Assembly (NCBI RefSeq): GCF_000467105.1
Contig: NZ_BATI01000025.1
Location: 1-35,141, forward strand
DNA: 35,141 nucleotides
From: Aquipseudomonas alcaligenes NBRC 14159
GTDB taxonomy: Bacteria > Pseudomonadota > Gammaproteobacteria > Pseudomonadales > Pseudomonadaceae
Direction: 5' to 3'
Part shown: piece after piece, positions 26,468-34,787 of the stretch
Layout: every line of letters starts with the position of its first letter
Numbering within the stretch: the first letter of the stretch is position 1
Translations under genes and position numbers: made by a program
The notes under the pieces: generated by a model
Database searches by the model: none
Told to the model about the DNA's origin: nothing
What the model saw: the letters and a program-made list of their open reading frames with translations, nothing else

Positions 26468-27349
26468 ATGCGACGCATCTTGGAGATTGATGAATTGGCC
26501 CACTACCCCAGCATCGACACCGAACTGCTGCGCAGCTTCGTCGCCATCGCCGACACCGGTGGCTTCACCCGTGCTGCGGAGGCGGTGAACCGCACCCAGT
26601 CGGCCATCAGCATGCAGATGAAGCGCCTAGAGGATGACGTAGTGCAGCGCGCGCTGTTCGAGCGTGATGGGCGCCAGGTGCGCCTCACACCCGAGGGCCA
26701 GGTGCTGCTGGGCTACGCGCGGCGCATCCTCAAGCTGCATGGCGAGGTGCTCAACACCCTGCGCGAGCCGCACATGGTCGGCGCCGTGCGCATCGGCACG
26801 CCGGACGACTACGTGATGCGCTTTCTGCCGGACATCCTCTCGCGTTTCGCCCAGGCCTACCCGCTGGTGCAGGTGGAAGTGCACTGCGAAACATCCGGCC
26901 AGCTGCTGCAACGCCAAGACCTGGACCTGACCATCGTCACCCGCGAGCCGGGCAAGGAGATCGGCCAGCTGCTGCGCCAGGAGCGCTTCGTCTGGGCCGA
27001 GGCCCAGGGCTTCAGCCCGCACGAGCAGAACCCGATGCCACTGGCGATGTTCAACTCCGGCTGTTTTTGCCGCGCCTGGGCCTGCAATGCGCTGGATACC
27101 ATCGAGCGCCCCTATCGCATCGCCTACACCAGCCCCAGCCTGTCGGCACTGTTCGCCGTGGTCGGCGCCGGCCTGGCCGTCACCGCACAGCTGCAGAGCC
27201 TGATCACCCCGGACATGCGCATTCTCGGCGAGGCCGAGGGGCTGCCCACCCTGCCGATGACCAGCATCGTCCTGTTGCGCCATCCGCAACGCCAGTCACA
27301 GGTCATCGACACCCTTGCGGAGCACATCGTCGAGGGCTTCCGCCTGTAG
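26468..27349 (+). CDS. LysR-family regulator next to DUF1127
   Basis: 293 aa from the ATG at 26468. The winged HTH (about 12-70) reads DTELLRSFVAIADTGGFTRAAEAVNRTQSAISMQMKRLEDDV, a clear LysR motif. The substrate-binding domain follows from about 90 (VGAVRIGTPDDYVMRFLPDILSRFAQAYP), and GAGLAVTAQLQSLI is the usual late-domain stretch. Start choice is uncertain: ATG at 26459 or 26468 have no good ribosome site, while TTG at 26495 has GGAG (26482-26485) 9 bases upstream and would give the compact N terminus usual for this subgroup. It is divergent from the DUF1127-DUF3291 pair with a short shared promoter, and convergent with a TSUP gene with 2 bp between stops. Confidence 0.9.
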   Translation: MRRILEIDELAHYPSIDTELLRSFVAIADTGGFTRAAEAVNRTQSAISMQMKRLEDDVVQRALFERDGRQVRLTPEGQVLLGYARRILKLHGEVLNTLREPHMVGAVRIGTPDDYVMRFLPDILSRFAQAYPLVQVEVHCETSGQLLQRQDLDLTIVTREPGKEIGQLLRQERFVWAEAQGFSPHEQNPMPLAMFNSGCFCRAWACNALDTIERPYRIAYTSPSLSALFAVVGAGLAVTAQLQSLITPDMRILGEAEGLPTLPMTSIVLLRHPQRQSQVIDTLAEHIVEGFRL

Positions 27350-27351
27350 CG

Positions 27352-28104
27352 CTATTCCAGCGCCAGGAGCAGTGCACAGAGCACCAGGAAGCCGCAGAAC
27401 AAACCGCGCAGCACCCTCTCCGGCAGGGCATGCGCCAGCTTCACCCCCCAGCTGATGCTGAGCAGCCCGCCCAGGGCCAGCGGGATGCCCATGCTCCAAT
27501 CGACGTGGTCGTGCACCGCATAGGTCAGCAACGTTACACCGGTGCTGGGCAGCGCCAGCGCCAGGGACAGGCCCTGGGCCACCAGCTGGCTGGTGCCGAA
27601 CAGGTTGGTCAATACCGGCACCGCTAGCACCGCACCGCCCACGCCGAACAGCCCGCCCAGCGCCCCGGCCGCACCACCCAGCACGCCCAGCCAGGGCCAG
27701 GGACGGCGCAGTTCGCTGCTGACCGGCGCGTTGCGCATGAACAGGCGCGCCAGGTTGTAGAGGGCCAGCGCTACCAGGAACGCAACGAACGCCAGGCGCA
27801 TGCGCTCGGCCTGCAGCTCCACGGCGTAGAGCGATGCCAGCCAGGCGCAAGCGAAGCCGGACGCACTGAGCAGCAGCGCATGCTTGAGCTCGATACGGTT
27901 GCGCTGGTGGTAGCGCCACAGCGCCAGCACCACGTTCGGCACCACCATCACCAGCGCAGTGCCCTGTGCCAGCTGCTGGTCCAGGCCGAACAGCACGCCC
28001 AGCGCGGGAATCGCCACCAGGCCGCCGCCGATGCCGAACAGCCCGCCGACGGTGCCCATGGCCAACCCCAGCAACAGGTTCAACAACAGATCGATTGGAT
28101 TCAT
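27352..28104 (-). CDS. TSUP-family membrane transporter (second copy)
   Basis: 250 aa with about eight membrane segments. The family repeat appears as LGLAMGTVGGLFGIGGGLVAIPALGVLFG (about 11-39) in the first half and LGGAAGALGGLFGVGGAVLAVPVLTNLFG in the second. This doubled GxxxGxxGxGGG motif is stronger than in the TSUP gene at 18380, so the two are distant paralogues. The likely substrate is a sulfur-containing or small organic anion; direction is unknown. The ATG at 28104 is preceded by GAGGAG. It is divergent from a LysR regulator with a 98-bp gap that contains several GCACA repeats and is the probable regulatory site. Confidence 0.92.
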   Translation of the reverse strand: MNPIDLLLNLLLGLAMGTVGGLFGIGGGLVAIPALGVLFGLDQQLAQGTALVMVVPNVVLALWRYHQRNRIELKHALLLSASGFACAWLASLYAVELQAERMRLAFVAFLVALALYNLARLFMRNAPVSSELRRPWPWLGVLGGAAGALGGLFGVGGAVLAVPVLTNLFGTSQLVAQGLSLALALPSTGVTLLTYAVHDHVDWSMGIPLALGGLLSISWGVKLAHALPERVLRGLFCGFLVLCALLLALE

Positions 28105-28202
28105 GCGGTCTCCTCGGGTGACCGGCATGCTACGCAGGGCTGGCTGGCACGGAAACGCACAGCCACGCACAATGGCTTTGCACATTACGCACAGGCAGCC
28201 AC

Positions 28203-29159
28203 ATGAATCCCGACGCCCTCACCGATCAGTTCGACCTCTACCTGGCCGTGCTGGAGACCGGCAGCTTTTCCGCCGCCGCCCGCCGCCTGCAGCTCACGCC
28301 CTCCTCCGTGGCGCGGCGCATCGATGCCCTGGAAAAGGCCATGGGCTGCGTCCTGGTGGCGCGCAATACCCACGCCGTGCGCGCCACCGCGGCCGGCCTG
28401 GCGTTCGCCGAACGGGCCCGGCGCATCCTCGCCGAACTGCGCCAGGCACGCGCCGAGGCGGTATCGCTGAGCAGCGCGCCTGAGGGGCTGATCCGCATCG
28501 ATGCGCCCGCCCCCTTTGGGCGCCGGCACCTGGCCCCGGCCATCGCCGACTTCCTCACCCTCTACCCCGGCCTGGACGTGCAGCTGCGCCTGATCGACAG
28601 CTTCGTCGACCTGCACGGCGACCATCTGGGCGAGGTGGATCTGGTGCTGCGCATCGGTCCGCTGGCAGATACCCGCCTGGTCGCCACGCCGCTGGCCTCG
28701 ATGACCCGCATCCTCTGCGCCAGCCCCGAGTACGTCCGTCGTCGCGGCCTGCTGCGAGACCCGCGCGAACTGCCGCAGCACGACGGCCTGGACTGGGACG
28801 CGCTGTCGCCGCCCCACGCCTGGCGCTTCGAAGTCGAGGGTCGCCTGCAACTGCTGCGCCCTGGGCGTCTGAGGATGACCGCCAACAACGCCGAAACCCT
28901 GCTGTTCAGCGCCCTGGCCGGCCTCGGCATCGCCCACCTGCCCACCTGGCTGATCAGCGACTACCTGCTACGCGGCGAGTTGCTGCCGCTGCTGTGCGAG
29001 GACGGCCTGCCCGCCGCCGAACCCAGCGGCATCTATGCCCTGCGTCTGGCCAGCGACCCCAGCTCGCGCACCCGCCTGCTGCTGGAATTCCTCAAGCAGC
29101 GCTTCGGCCCGATACCGCCCTGGGACCTGGCCCTGCAGCGCGGCCTCAAGCGCAGCTGA
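28203..29159 (+). CDS. LysR-family regulator divergent from TSUP transporter
   Basis: 318 aa. The HTH (about 9-66) reads FDLYLAVLETGSFSAAARRLQLTPSSVARRIDALEKAMG, of the LysR subgroup in which SSVARRI replaces the more common SAVSRQI. The effector domain begins at about 92 with GLIRIDAPAPFGRRHLAPAIADFLTLYPGLDVQL and contains VDLVLRIGPLADTRLVATPLA, typical of the CrgA/DsdC-like clade. It ends with a basic tail after PPWDLALQRGLKRS. It most likely regulates the divergently transcribed TSUP gene. The effector cannot be inferred. The ATG follows a short AGGCAGCC stretch that is only a weak ribosome site. Confidence 0.92.
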   Translation: MNPDALTDQFDLYLAVLETGSFSAAARRLQLTPSSVARRIDALEKAMGCVLVARNTHAVRATAAGLAFAERARRILAELRQARAEAVSLSSAPEGLIRIDAPAPFGRRHLAPAIADFLTLYPGLDVQLRLIDSFVDLHGDHLGEVDLVLRIGPLADTRLVATPLASMTRILCASPEYVRRRGLLRDPRELPQHDGLDWDALSPPHAWRFEVEGRLQLLRPGRLRMTANNAETLLFSALAGLGIAHLPTWLISDYLLRGELLPLLCEDGLPAAEPSGIYALRLASDPSSRTRLLLEFLKQRFGPIPPWDLALQRGLKRS

Positions 29160-29163
29160 GGCG

Positions 29164-29715
29164 TCAGCGCAGAAGCGCCAGCAGCTCGGTGCTACCGGCC
29201 ACGCTGGCGTATTCGCCCTGCAGGTTCGCCAACGCCATCGCGTGCACATCATCGGCACTGCGCGGGGTGCCGCTATAGTCCACTTTGGCGAAGGCGAAGG
29301 TCGCATCCGCCGCCACATGAGTGTCGAACCCCAGGTTGCCGGCCGTGCGCGCGGTAGCTTCGACGGAGTTGTTGGTACTCACCCCCACCAGCACCACCGC
29401 ATCGATGCCGCGCACGCGCAGCCAGCGCTCCAGGCCGGAGTGAATGAAGGCATCCGGCACGTTCTTTTCCACCACATGCTCGCTATCCAGCGGCTCCAGC
29501 GCGCGCAGGAACTCCGCCCCAGGCTGTCCCGGCCAGAACGGTGATCCCGGCGTCCGGGAGATATGCCGGACATGCACCAGCGGCGCCCGCGCCTGCCGCC
29601 AGGCCTGCAGCAGCTGAGCGATGACGCGCTCGGCCTGCGGGTTGTTGCGCGTCCCGGCTGAGGGCTCGCAAATACCACGTTGCATATCGATGATGATGAG
29701 AACAGGTAGAGCCAT
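29164..29715 (-). CDS. Isochorismatase-like hydrolase lacking the catalytic Cys
   Basis: 183 aa. The Rossmann-like isochorismatase fold is clear: LPVLIIIDMQRGIC with Asp10, VEKNVPDAFIHSGLERWLRVRGIDAVVLVGVSTNNSVEATARTAGNLGFDTHVAADATF with Lys84. The position of the usual nucleophilic Cys (GxxTxxCVxxTA) is Ser117 in GVSTNNSVEATA. Cysteine hydrolases such as nicotinamidases need that Cys, whereas isochorismatases such as EntB and PhzD act without it, so a vinyl-ether hydrolase-like or different chemistry is possible. The ATG at 29715 follows AAGGAAAG. It is convergent with the LysR gene, with stops 4 bp apart, and has no obvious partner. Confidence 0.85.
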   Translation of the reverse strand: MALPVLIIIDMQRGICEPSAGTRNNPQAERVIAQLLQAWRQARAPLVHVRHISRTPGSPFWPGQPGAEFLRALEPLDSEHVVEKNVPDAFIHSGLERWLRVRGIDAVVLVGVSTNNSVEATARTAGNLGFDTHVAADATFAFAKVDYSGTPRSADDVHAMALANLQGEYASVAGSTELLALLR

Positions 29716-29885
29716 CTGAATGCTTTCCTTGCAAAGATTGAGCGCAACGCCCATGCATCAGGCGCGCTGAAGGATGTCGACTTGGCCCGCCACCAGGGCC
29801 ATGGACTAGGAATATCGGCATCGACAGAAAACACAAGCGCAATGCAGGTCGTCAGGCAAACGGACTGGCGGCGCCGGGGGAGTGC

Positions 29886-30329
29886 TCAGGCCACAACAGA
29901 CCATTCCGCCCACGGATAGTGGTAACTGTGACTCTCGTGGACGAAATAGCGCGTGCTGCACTGCCGGCAGCGACAATAGAACTCCGGCTCCCATGGAATA
30001 TCATCCTTGCGCTCCACTACAACGTAGCCACGCGCCTGCTCTTCTTCGGGCAGGAATTGTTGGGCCGCGCCATAAAGGCTGCACCGGCAGCGCTGTGCAG
30101 CTCGACACGCCAGAATCTCAAGCGCCAGGCGCGGAATCTCACGACTGTCCGCAACAGCCGGCCCTTCTGGCAGCGGTAATGCCATCACCGCAGCGCGGAT
30201 GGTGTCGAGCGAAGCCAGGGGCAGCTTATCGAGCTCAGCCGCGGTCGCTCTGATGATCCACCAACCGGCAGACCATGCGCGGTGATTGTCTCCGCAGCAG
30301 AGATTGCTCAAGACGTCATTGGCATCCAT
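29886..30329 (-). CDS. Cys-rich orphan hypothetical protein (147 aa)
   Basis: No family is recognised. The C-terminal half has two close Cys groups, CRAAQRCRC (75-83) and CRCRQC (119-124), and an H/Y-rich end (RYFVHESHSYHYPWAEW), which together could bind one zinc ion or iron. The N-terminal half has Cys11-Cys12 and is otherwise helical. There is no signal peptide or membrane segment. The start is uncertain: the ATG at 30329 has a weak GGATGG upstream, and 30338 has none. Codon bias is less extreme than in surrounding genes and it has no cotranscribed neighbour, so recent acquisition is possible. The open frame without interruption and the ordered Cys spacing argue for a real gene. Confidence 0.55.
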   Translation of the reverse strand: MDANDVLSNLCCGDNHRAWSAGWWIIRATAAELDKLPLASLDTIRAAVMALPLPEGPAVADSREIPRLALEILACRAAQRCRCSLYGAAQQFLPEEEQARGYVVVERKDDIPWEPEFYCRCRQCSTRYFVHESHSYHYPWAEWSVVA

Positions 30330-30451
30330 GCAAGCCATCCAGATTTAGGGGAGCTCGATACAATTTACAGGCCAATCGCACCGGTAAGCACAGCCGGAAC
30401 AGCGGCCCGCAGGTATGCCGGACATGCAGAACAACGACATATGCAGGCAAT

Positions 30452-30480
30452 AAAAAGCCCGGTACAGGACCGGGCTTTTT
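30452..30480. terminator. Bidirectional intrinsic terminator for efp
   Basis: AAAAAGCCCGGT (30452-30463), ACAGG, ACCGGGCTTTTT (30469-30480): a perfect 12-bp stem with A/T runs on both sides. It lies 15 bp past the efp stop codon on the minus strand. Confidence 0.93.
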
Positions 30481-30495
30481 GCGAGGCGGGTGGCC

Positions 30496-31071
30496 TTAGG
30501 CCGACGGCGCCTGGGTACGGCTCTTGTAGGAACCGTCGCGGGTGTCGATCTCGATCCAGTCGTCGATGTTGCAGAAGTCGGCGACTTTCACTTCGGTACC
30601 GTTGCGCAGCTTGGCAGGCTTCATGACCTTGCCGGAAGTGTCGCCACGGGCGGAGTTCTCGGTGTAGGTGATCTGGCGAACGATGGTGGTCGGCAGGTCT
30701 ACGGAGATCACTTTGCCTTCGAAGAACACGGCTTCGCAGATGTCGGTCATGCCTTCTTCGATGAACGGCAGGACGCTTTCCAGGTCTTCGGCGCGCAGTT
30801 CGTAGGAGTTGTACTCCGGATCCATGAAGACGTAGTCGTCGCCATTGATGTAGGACAGGGTCACTTCCTTGCGCTCAAGGATGACCGGCTCCATCTTGTC
30901 GTCGGCCTTGTAAACGGTCTCGGTCTTGGAGCCGTTGATCAGGTTCTTCAGCTTCATCTTGACGATGGCGCTGTTACGGCCGGACTTGGTGAATTCGGCT
31001 TTCTGAATCAGCCACGGATGGCCGTCGATCAGGGCCACACTGTTGGCCTTCATTTCTTGTGCGGTTTTCAT
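30496..31071 (-). CDS. efp: Translation elongation factor P
   Basis: 191 aa. Rescues ribosomes stalled on consecutive prolines. Three OB-like domains: N-terminal KOW-like (1-65), middle (66-128) and C-terminal (129-185), with [32 protein letters not shown] and [41 protein letters not shown] being classic EF-P signatures. The modified loop is [11 protein letters not shown], and the target is Arg32, not Lys. That is the type modified by EarP with rhamnose; earP lies directly upstream. The ATG at 31071 gives the standard MKTAQE start. It is separated from earP by 34 bp with a weak GGA ribosome site, so the two are probably cotranscribed. Many positions differ from P. aeruginosa EF-P as I recall it. 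Confidence 0.97.
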   Translation of the reverse strand: MKTAQEMKANSVALIDGHPWLIQKAEFTKSGRNSAIVKMKLKNLINGSKTETVYKADDKMEPVILERKEVTLSYINGDDYVFMDPEYNSYELRAEDLESVLPFIEEGMTDICEAVFFEGKVISVDLPTTIVRQITYTENSARGDTSGKVMKPAKLRNGTEVKVADFCNIDDWIEIDTRDGSYKSRTQAPSA

Positions 31072-31105
31072 ACGAATATCCGGATTTGGATGGAGGTACA
31101 GATTT

Positions 31106-32251
31106 CTAAGCCGCGCATGATAGCCAATTTCGGTGAAACTGCACCAGCGCTGCAGCAAGATCAGGACGAGAGGCTTGTTCCTGGCACCAGTGTTCGGCAT
31201 GTGCAGCCAGCTGCTCACCATGCTCGGCCAACCCCTGCCAGGCCTGCGCCATATCACCTTTGCCGTTCCAGGCGGACCACAGCGCCCTCAATGCGCTGGC
31301 GGCCTGATCGGTCAGCGCAGCGCAGTAGCTGTCGAGAAAGGCGTCCAGCTTTTCCCAGTGCGCGCCCTCCTCCTGCTGGTAGATATGCCAGAGCAACGGC
31401 CGGCCGGCCCACTGGGCGCGAACGAAGGATTCCTCGCCACGCACGGCATTGAAATCGCAGCACCACAGCAGCCTGTCGTAATCCGCCTGACTGAGGAATG
31501 GCAGCAGGTGCACCTGCAAGTTAGCGCGCCGCCAGTGGCCACCGTCCTCGAGCGTGTCCACGCCCAGCCAGCGGCACAGATCAGCCTCGATGCGTCCGCG
31601 CGGCACCAGCAGCTGGGTAGGCTCGGCGGCAGCGGCCAGGGCATCCAGCCAGCCAGCCAGCGCGGTGTTCTCGTAGGCGAATAGGGAGATCATCCGCGCA
31701 CCAGCCCAGGGCACGATGCCGATGCCGGCGAGAAATGCCCGCCGCGCCTCGGCGTCGGCCTGGAAGGCGCGGCGGCGCAGCAACACGTCAGCCTCGCGCA
31801 GCAGGCCGCCGGTGCTCTCGGTGAAACCGGGGAAGAAGAAGAACTTGCGCAGCCCACCCGGCTGCGGCGACGGCAGGCCATGGCAGCCGGCCACCCAGTC
31901 CTCGGCGCTGAGGTACTCCAGGTTGAGCCACAGCGCCGGGCTCGTCCGCTCGGCCATGGCCGCCACATAGCCCTCGGGCAGGCTACAGGCAAAGGCTTCG
32001 ATCACCACGTCGGCCACGTCCACTGCGGGGAAATCCGCCGGCCACTGGCGTACCTCGACCCCGTCGATCCGCCACGGCCCCGCGCCGACATCGGCCTGCG
32101 GGCACAACCGCCGGAAGGCGCCAGGCTCATCGACCCAGAGACAGACCTCCAGCCCGTACTCCAGCGCCAGCTGCCGGGCCAGGCGCCAGGTCACACCGAT
32201 GTCGCCGTAGTTGTCCACCACGCAGCAGAAAATGTCCCAGCGAACCGCCAT
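31106..32251 (-). CDS. earP: EF-P arginine rhamnosyltransferase EarP
   Basis: 381 aa, inverting GT-B glycosyltransferase of family GT104. It transfers rhamnose from dTDP-beta-L-rhamnose to Arg32 of EF-P, which is needed for EF-P function in pseudomonads. The key residues known from P. putida and P. aeruginosa EarP are present at the expected numbers: Asp13 and Asp17 in [18 protein letters not shown], and Glu273 in [19 protein letters not shown]. Other family blocks are [44 protein letters not shown] and LFAYEN. The ATG at 32251 fits the family start. It lies upstream of efp on the same strand. The rml genes for dTDP-rhamnose are not in the window. Confidence 0.97.
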   Translation of the reverse strand: MAVRWDIFCCVVDNYGDIGVTWRLARQLALEYGLEVCLWVDEPGAFRRLCPQADVGAGPWRIDGVEVRQWPADFPAVDVADVVIEAFACSLPEGYVAAMAERTSPALWLNLEYLSAEDWVAGCHGLPSPQPGGLRKFFFFPGFTESTGGLLREADVLLRRRAFQADAEARRAFLAGIGIVPWAGARMISLFAYENTALAGWLDALAAAAEPTQLLVPRGRIEADLCRWLGVDTLEDGGHWRRANLQVHLLPFLSQADYDRLLWCCDFNAVRGEESFVRAQWAGRPLLWHIYQQEEGAHWEKLDAFLDSYCAALTDQAASALRALWSAWNGKGDMAQAWQGLAEHGEQLAAHAEHWCQEQASRPDLAAALVQFHRNWLSCAA

Positions 32252-32550
32252 GCCATGCCCTCGTCGATCAGGCCGTCACTTTAACCAAGGTCGGGGCGCG
32301 ATGCCGCCCTCTCACCTGGACCAGCTCCTGGATCAGTAGAATTTTTTGTGCCTTGGCCTCGACTTTGTTAACCGCTATCCAATGGAGCACGCCCCTTCGA
32401 TAGCACATGTATCGCTTGCGAAGCCGCCCCCATGGAAATGCCAAGCGCCCCGGCAAGGACGCCCAGGGCCTATTGGCCATAGAGTGCAGCGCCAACACGA
32501 GCACGTACCTTAGGGCCGACCAGTACCGGCATGAAACCGCAGCCCCGGAG
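32252..32550. other. Intergenic region between earP and the EamA transporter
   Basis: No supported gene. A 100-codon open frame (32268-32570, minus) has mixed composition and overlaps the transporter end; it resembles no family I know. The stretch 32331-32375 is more AT-rich (ATTTTTTG, TTTGTTAAC) and could hold the earP promoter on the minus strand, but I cannot place hexamers. No stable hairpin with a T tract is seen. Confidence 0.4.
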
Positions 32551-33495
32551 CTAGCCGGCCGCGCCAGCACCGCCTGACTGGACAGATGCAGGCGCCTTAG
32601 ATCGCAAGCGCGATACGCCGAGCAGCACCAGCGCCAGCCCTGCTGCCTGGTAGGCAGAAATTGCCTCGCCCAGCAAAAGCCAGGCGACGAAGACGGTGAT
32701 TACGGGCCCCAGATTGCCGAATGCTGCGGTATGGGGCGCCCCCATGCGCTGAATGGCCAGCGCCATCCAGTAGATCGGCAAAACGGTCGAGATCATCGCC
32801 ATCAGCAGCGCATAGAACCAGATCTCACCCGGCAGCTCGCCAAGCCTAACCGCCTCGCCGGCGATGCCCTGATGCAACAGCACCATCAGTGCCGAAGCAG
32901 CGCCAGCCAGGCCAGCCAGGCGCATCGAGCCGAGGCGCCGCACCATGACACCGGTGCCGAAATAATAGAGGGCATAGGTAACCGCGCTGGCGAACACCCA
33001 GGCAGCACCCTGGATGACCTGCGCATTACCACCCGTTGCGCTCAAATCATTCAGAAAGGCAATACCCAGCCCCAGATAGCACAGCCCAATTGCCGATAGC
33101 GTGCGCAGCCCCGGCCTTTCACGCAGGATCACTGTCTGCAGGAGCAGCACCAGCGTCGGGTAGCTGAACAGAATCAGTCGCTCCAGACCGGCGCTGATCA
33201 ACTCCAGACCGTAGAAATCGAACAAGCTGGAAAGGTAATAGCCGAGCATTCCTAGGACCAGCACACGCACCCCGTCCCCCAGACCGAGCGTCATGCCGCC
33301 CTCGCCGCGGCTTAGCCACAGCAACCAGACGAACAGCGGTAGCGCCAGCCCCATACGCATGGCCAGCAGGGTGAGCGCATCCACAGGGCCGGCCGCATAG
33401 GCCAGCTTGACGAAGATGGCCTTGAGGCTGAATCCGGCCGCCGATAGCACGGCGTAGAAACGACCATCGTCGAGAACGCGCTGGTAGAGATTCAT
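32551..33495 (-). CDS. EamA/DMT-superfamily transporter
   Basis: 314 aa with ten predicted membrane segments in two EamA repeats (about 15-135 and 160-295). Characteristic pieces are LSAAGFSLKAIFVKLAYAAG near the start, LELISAGLERLILFSYPTLVLLLQTVILRERP closing the first repeat, and STVLPIYWMALAIQRMGAPHTAAFGNLGPVITVFVAWLLLGEAIS closing the second. The family exports or imports small metabolites such as amino acids and their derivatives; substrate unknown. The ATG at 33495 is preferred over a TTG 18 bp upstream. It is divergent from a LysR regulator across a palindrome-bearing promoter, so it is probably induced by that regulator. Confidence 0.92.
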   Translation of the reverse strand: MNLYQRVLDDGRFYAVLSAAGFSLKAIFVKLAYAAGPVDALTLLAMRMGLALPLFVWLLWLSRGEGGMTLGLGDGVRVLVLGMLGYYLSSLFDFYGLELISAGLERLILFSYPTLVLLLQTVILRERPGLRTLSAIGLCYLGLGIAFLNDLSATGGNAQVIQGAAWVFASAVTYALYYFGTGVMVRRLGSMRLAGLAGAASALMVLLHQGIAGEAVRLGELPGEIWFYALLMAMISTVLPIYWMALAIQRMGAPHTAAFGNLGPVITVFVAWLLLGEAISAYQAAGLALVLLGVSRLRSKAPASVQSGGAGAAG

Positions 33496-33524
33496 GGGGC
33501 ACTCTGCAATCAACGAAGGCTTTA

Positions 33525-33536
33525 TTCTGATCAGAA
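33525..33536. promoter_or_regulatory. Palindromic LysR-type operator candidate
   Basis: A perfect 12-bp palindrome, TTCTGATCAGAA, in the 100-bp gap between the divergent EamA and LysR genes. It fits a LysR recognition site. A TAGAAT -10 at 33548-33553 lies 17 bp from TTCTGA, so the palindrome may overlap the regulator's own -35 region, as expected for autoregulation. Confidence 0.5.
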
Positions 33537-33595
33537 CGCTATAAAGCTAGAATCGGTATTTTCCGAAAGCACCCTTCCACAAAGGAGAACACCAG

Positions 33596-34480
33596 GTGCA
33601 CTTCGAGCTTGTCGACCTGCGCTTGCTGGATGCCATCGCCGCCACCGGTAGCCTGAGCAAGGCTGCCGCGACCTTCCCCGTCGCGGTGTCCGCCGCCAGC
33701 ACCCGCCTGCGTCAGCTGGAGCAGCGCTGTGGACTGGAACTGTTCGTCCGCCGGGCCGACGGCATGAGCCTGACACCCAACGGCCGCCTGGTTCTGGAAC
33801 GAGCCCGTGCGGTGCTTGCCGAAGCACAGAAGCTGAGCGACGGCTTGTGCGAACTCGCCGGTTTGCGCCGCATCACGCTGCGGCTTTCCGCCACCACGGT
33901 AGCCAACAGCACGTTCCTGCCCGCCACGCTCGGCGCCTTCCTGGCCGACTACCCGGAGGTGGACCTGCAGCTGGTGGAGGAAAAGAGCAGCGAAGTGCTG
34001 CGCGCGGTACAGGCAGGCGAGAGCGAGATCGGGGTATATGACGGCAACCTGCCGACCACAGGGCTGGTCTCCCTGCCCTTTCGCGACGACAAGCTGGTGA
34101 TGCTGGTCTACACCGACCATCCGCTGGCCGCGCGCCAGCACACTCGCCTGCGCGATGCCCTCGGCTTTCCGTTCATCTGCCTGCCCGCCGGGCGCGCCAT
34201 GCAACGCTTCGTCGAGGAAATGGCCAGTCGCTATGCCATGCCCCTGCAGGTGCGGGTAAGAGCACCGAGCTTCGACGCTATCGCCCAACTGGTCGCCCAG
34301 CGCGCCGGCATCGCCCTGCTTCCCGAAGCCGCCGCCATACGCTTTGCCCAGGAACTGCCGGTACGCCTGGTCAGCCTGGAAGACACCTGGGCCACCCGCG
34401 AACTGCGCCTGTGCATCCGCAGCTGGGACCAGCTACCCGCGCACGCCCACCAGTTGGTCGAGTTTCTGTCGCAGCGCTGA
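33596..34480 (+). CDS. LysR-family regulator divergent from the EamA transporter
   Basis: 294 aa, GTG start at 33596 with a strong AAAGGAG at 33581-33587 and 8-base spacing. The HTH (about 4-62) reads DLRLLDAIAATGSLSKAAATFPVAVSAASTRLRQLEQRCGLELFVRRADGMSLTPNGR; VSAASTRL is a variant of the usual SAVSRQI helix. The effector-binding domain starts near 90 (RRITLRLSATTVANSTFLPATLGAFLADYPEVDLQL) and includes ESEIGVYDGNLPTTGLVSLPFRDDKLVMLVYTDHPLA. It most likely controls the EamA transporter gene. No terminator is evident after the stop. Confidence 0.92.
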   Translation: MHFELVDLRLLDAIAATGSLSKAAATFPVAVSAASTRLRQLEQRCGLELFVRRADGMSLTPNGRLVLERARAVLAEAQKLSDGLCELAGLRRITLRLSATTVANSTFLPATLGAFLADYPEVDLQLVEEKSSEVLRAVQAGESEIGVYDGNLPTTGLVSLPFRDDKLVMLVYTDHPLAARQHTRLRDALGFPFICLPAGRAMQRFVEEMASRYAMPLQVRVRAPSFDAIAQLVAQRAGIALLPEAAAIRFAQELPVRLVSLEDTWATRELRLCIRSWDQLPAHAHQLVEFLSQR

Positions 34481-34787
34481 GACACAGGATCTAAGCGATA
34501 CGCAGCTGCCTGCAGCACGCCCGAACGTCTCACTACGTGCTTGTCCGGCACAGTGATTTCGACGCTACCTACATATGGCGTAGCTGGGCACTAGATGCGC
34601 CAGGGGCCTTGCCAAATCCAAGCGTTTTAGAGAGTTTTTGTGGCCGCTCCTATTCCCCCCTCTCCAACGTTAGATTTCAGTTTTGTAATTCTGAGGTCAT
34701 CCTCGCGTTAGCTTCATCTTCGTAAGTTCTACGCATCTTCACAGATGCTCGCGAAATAGATCAATCAAACTGGTAGAGGCCTAACTT
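34481..34787. other. Lower-GC intergenic region
   Basis: No supported gene. Base composition drops sharply from about 34610 onward (GTTTTAGAGAGTTTTTG, TTTCAGTTTTGTAATTCTG). A TTTTGTAAT element at 34681-34689 recalls a half-site of Pseudomonas copper-response boxes, about 100 bp before the next gene; this is a weak match. A 62-codon frame at 34537-34725 lacks a start site and is not credible. Confidence 0.35.

Noticed and set aside
32268..32570. 100-codon minus-strand frame between earP and the EamA gene
   Set aside because: No recognisable family, no ribosome site, mixed composition, and it overlaps the end of the transporter gene.
34537..34725. 62-codon frame in the low-GC region
   Set aside because: No ribosome site, odd composition, and it ends in low-complexity sequence; likely chance in AT-richer DNA.
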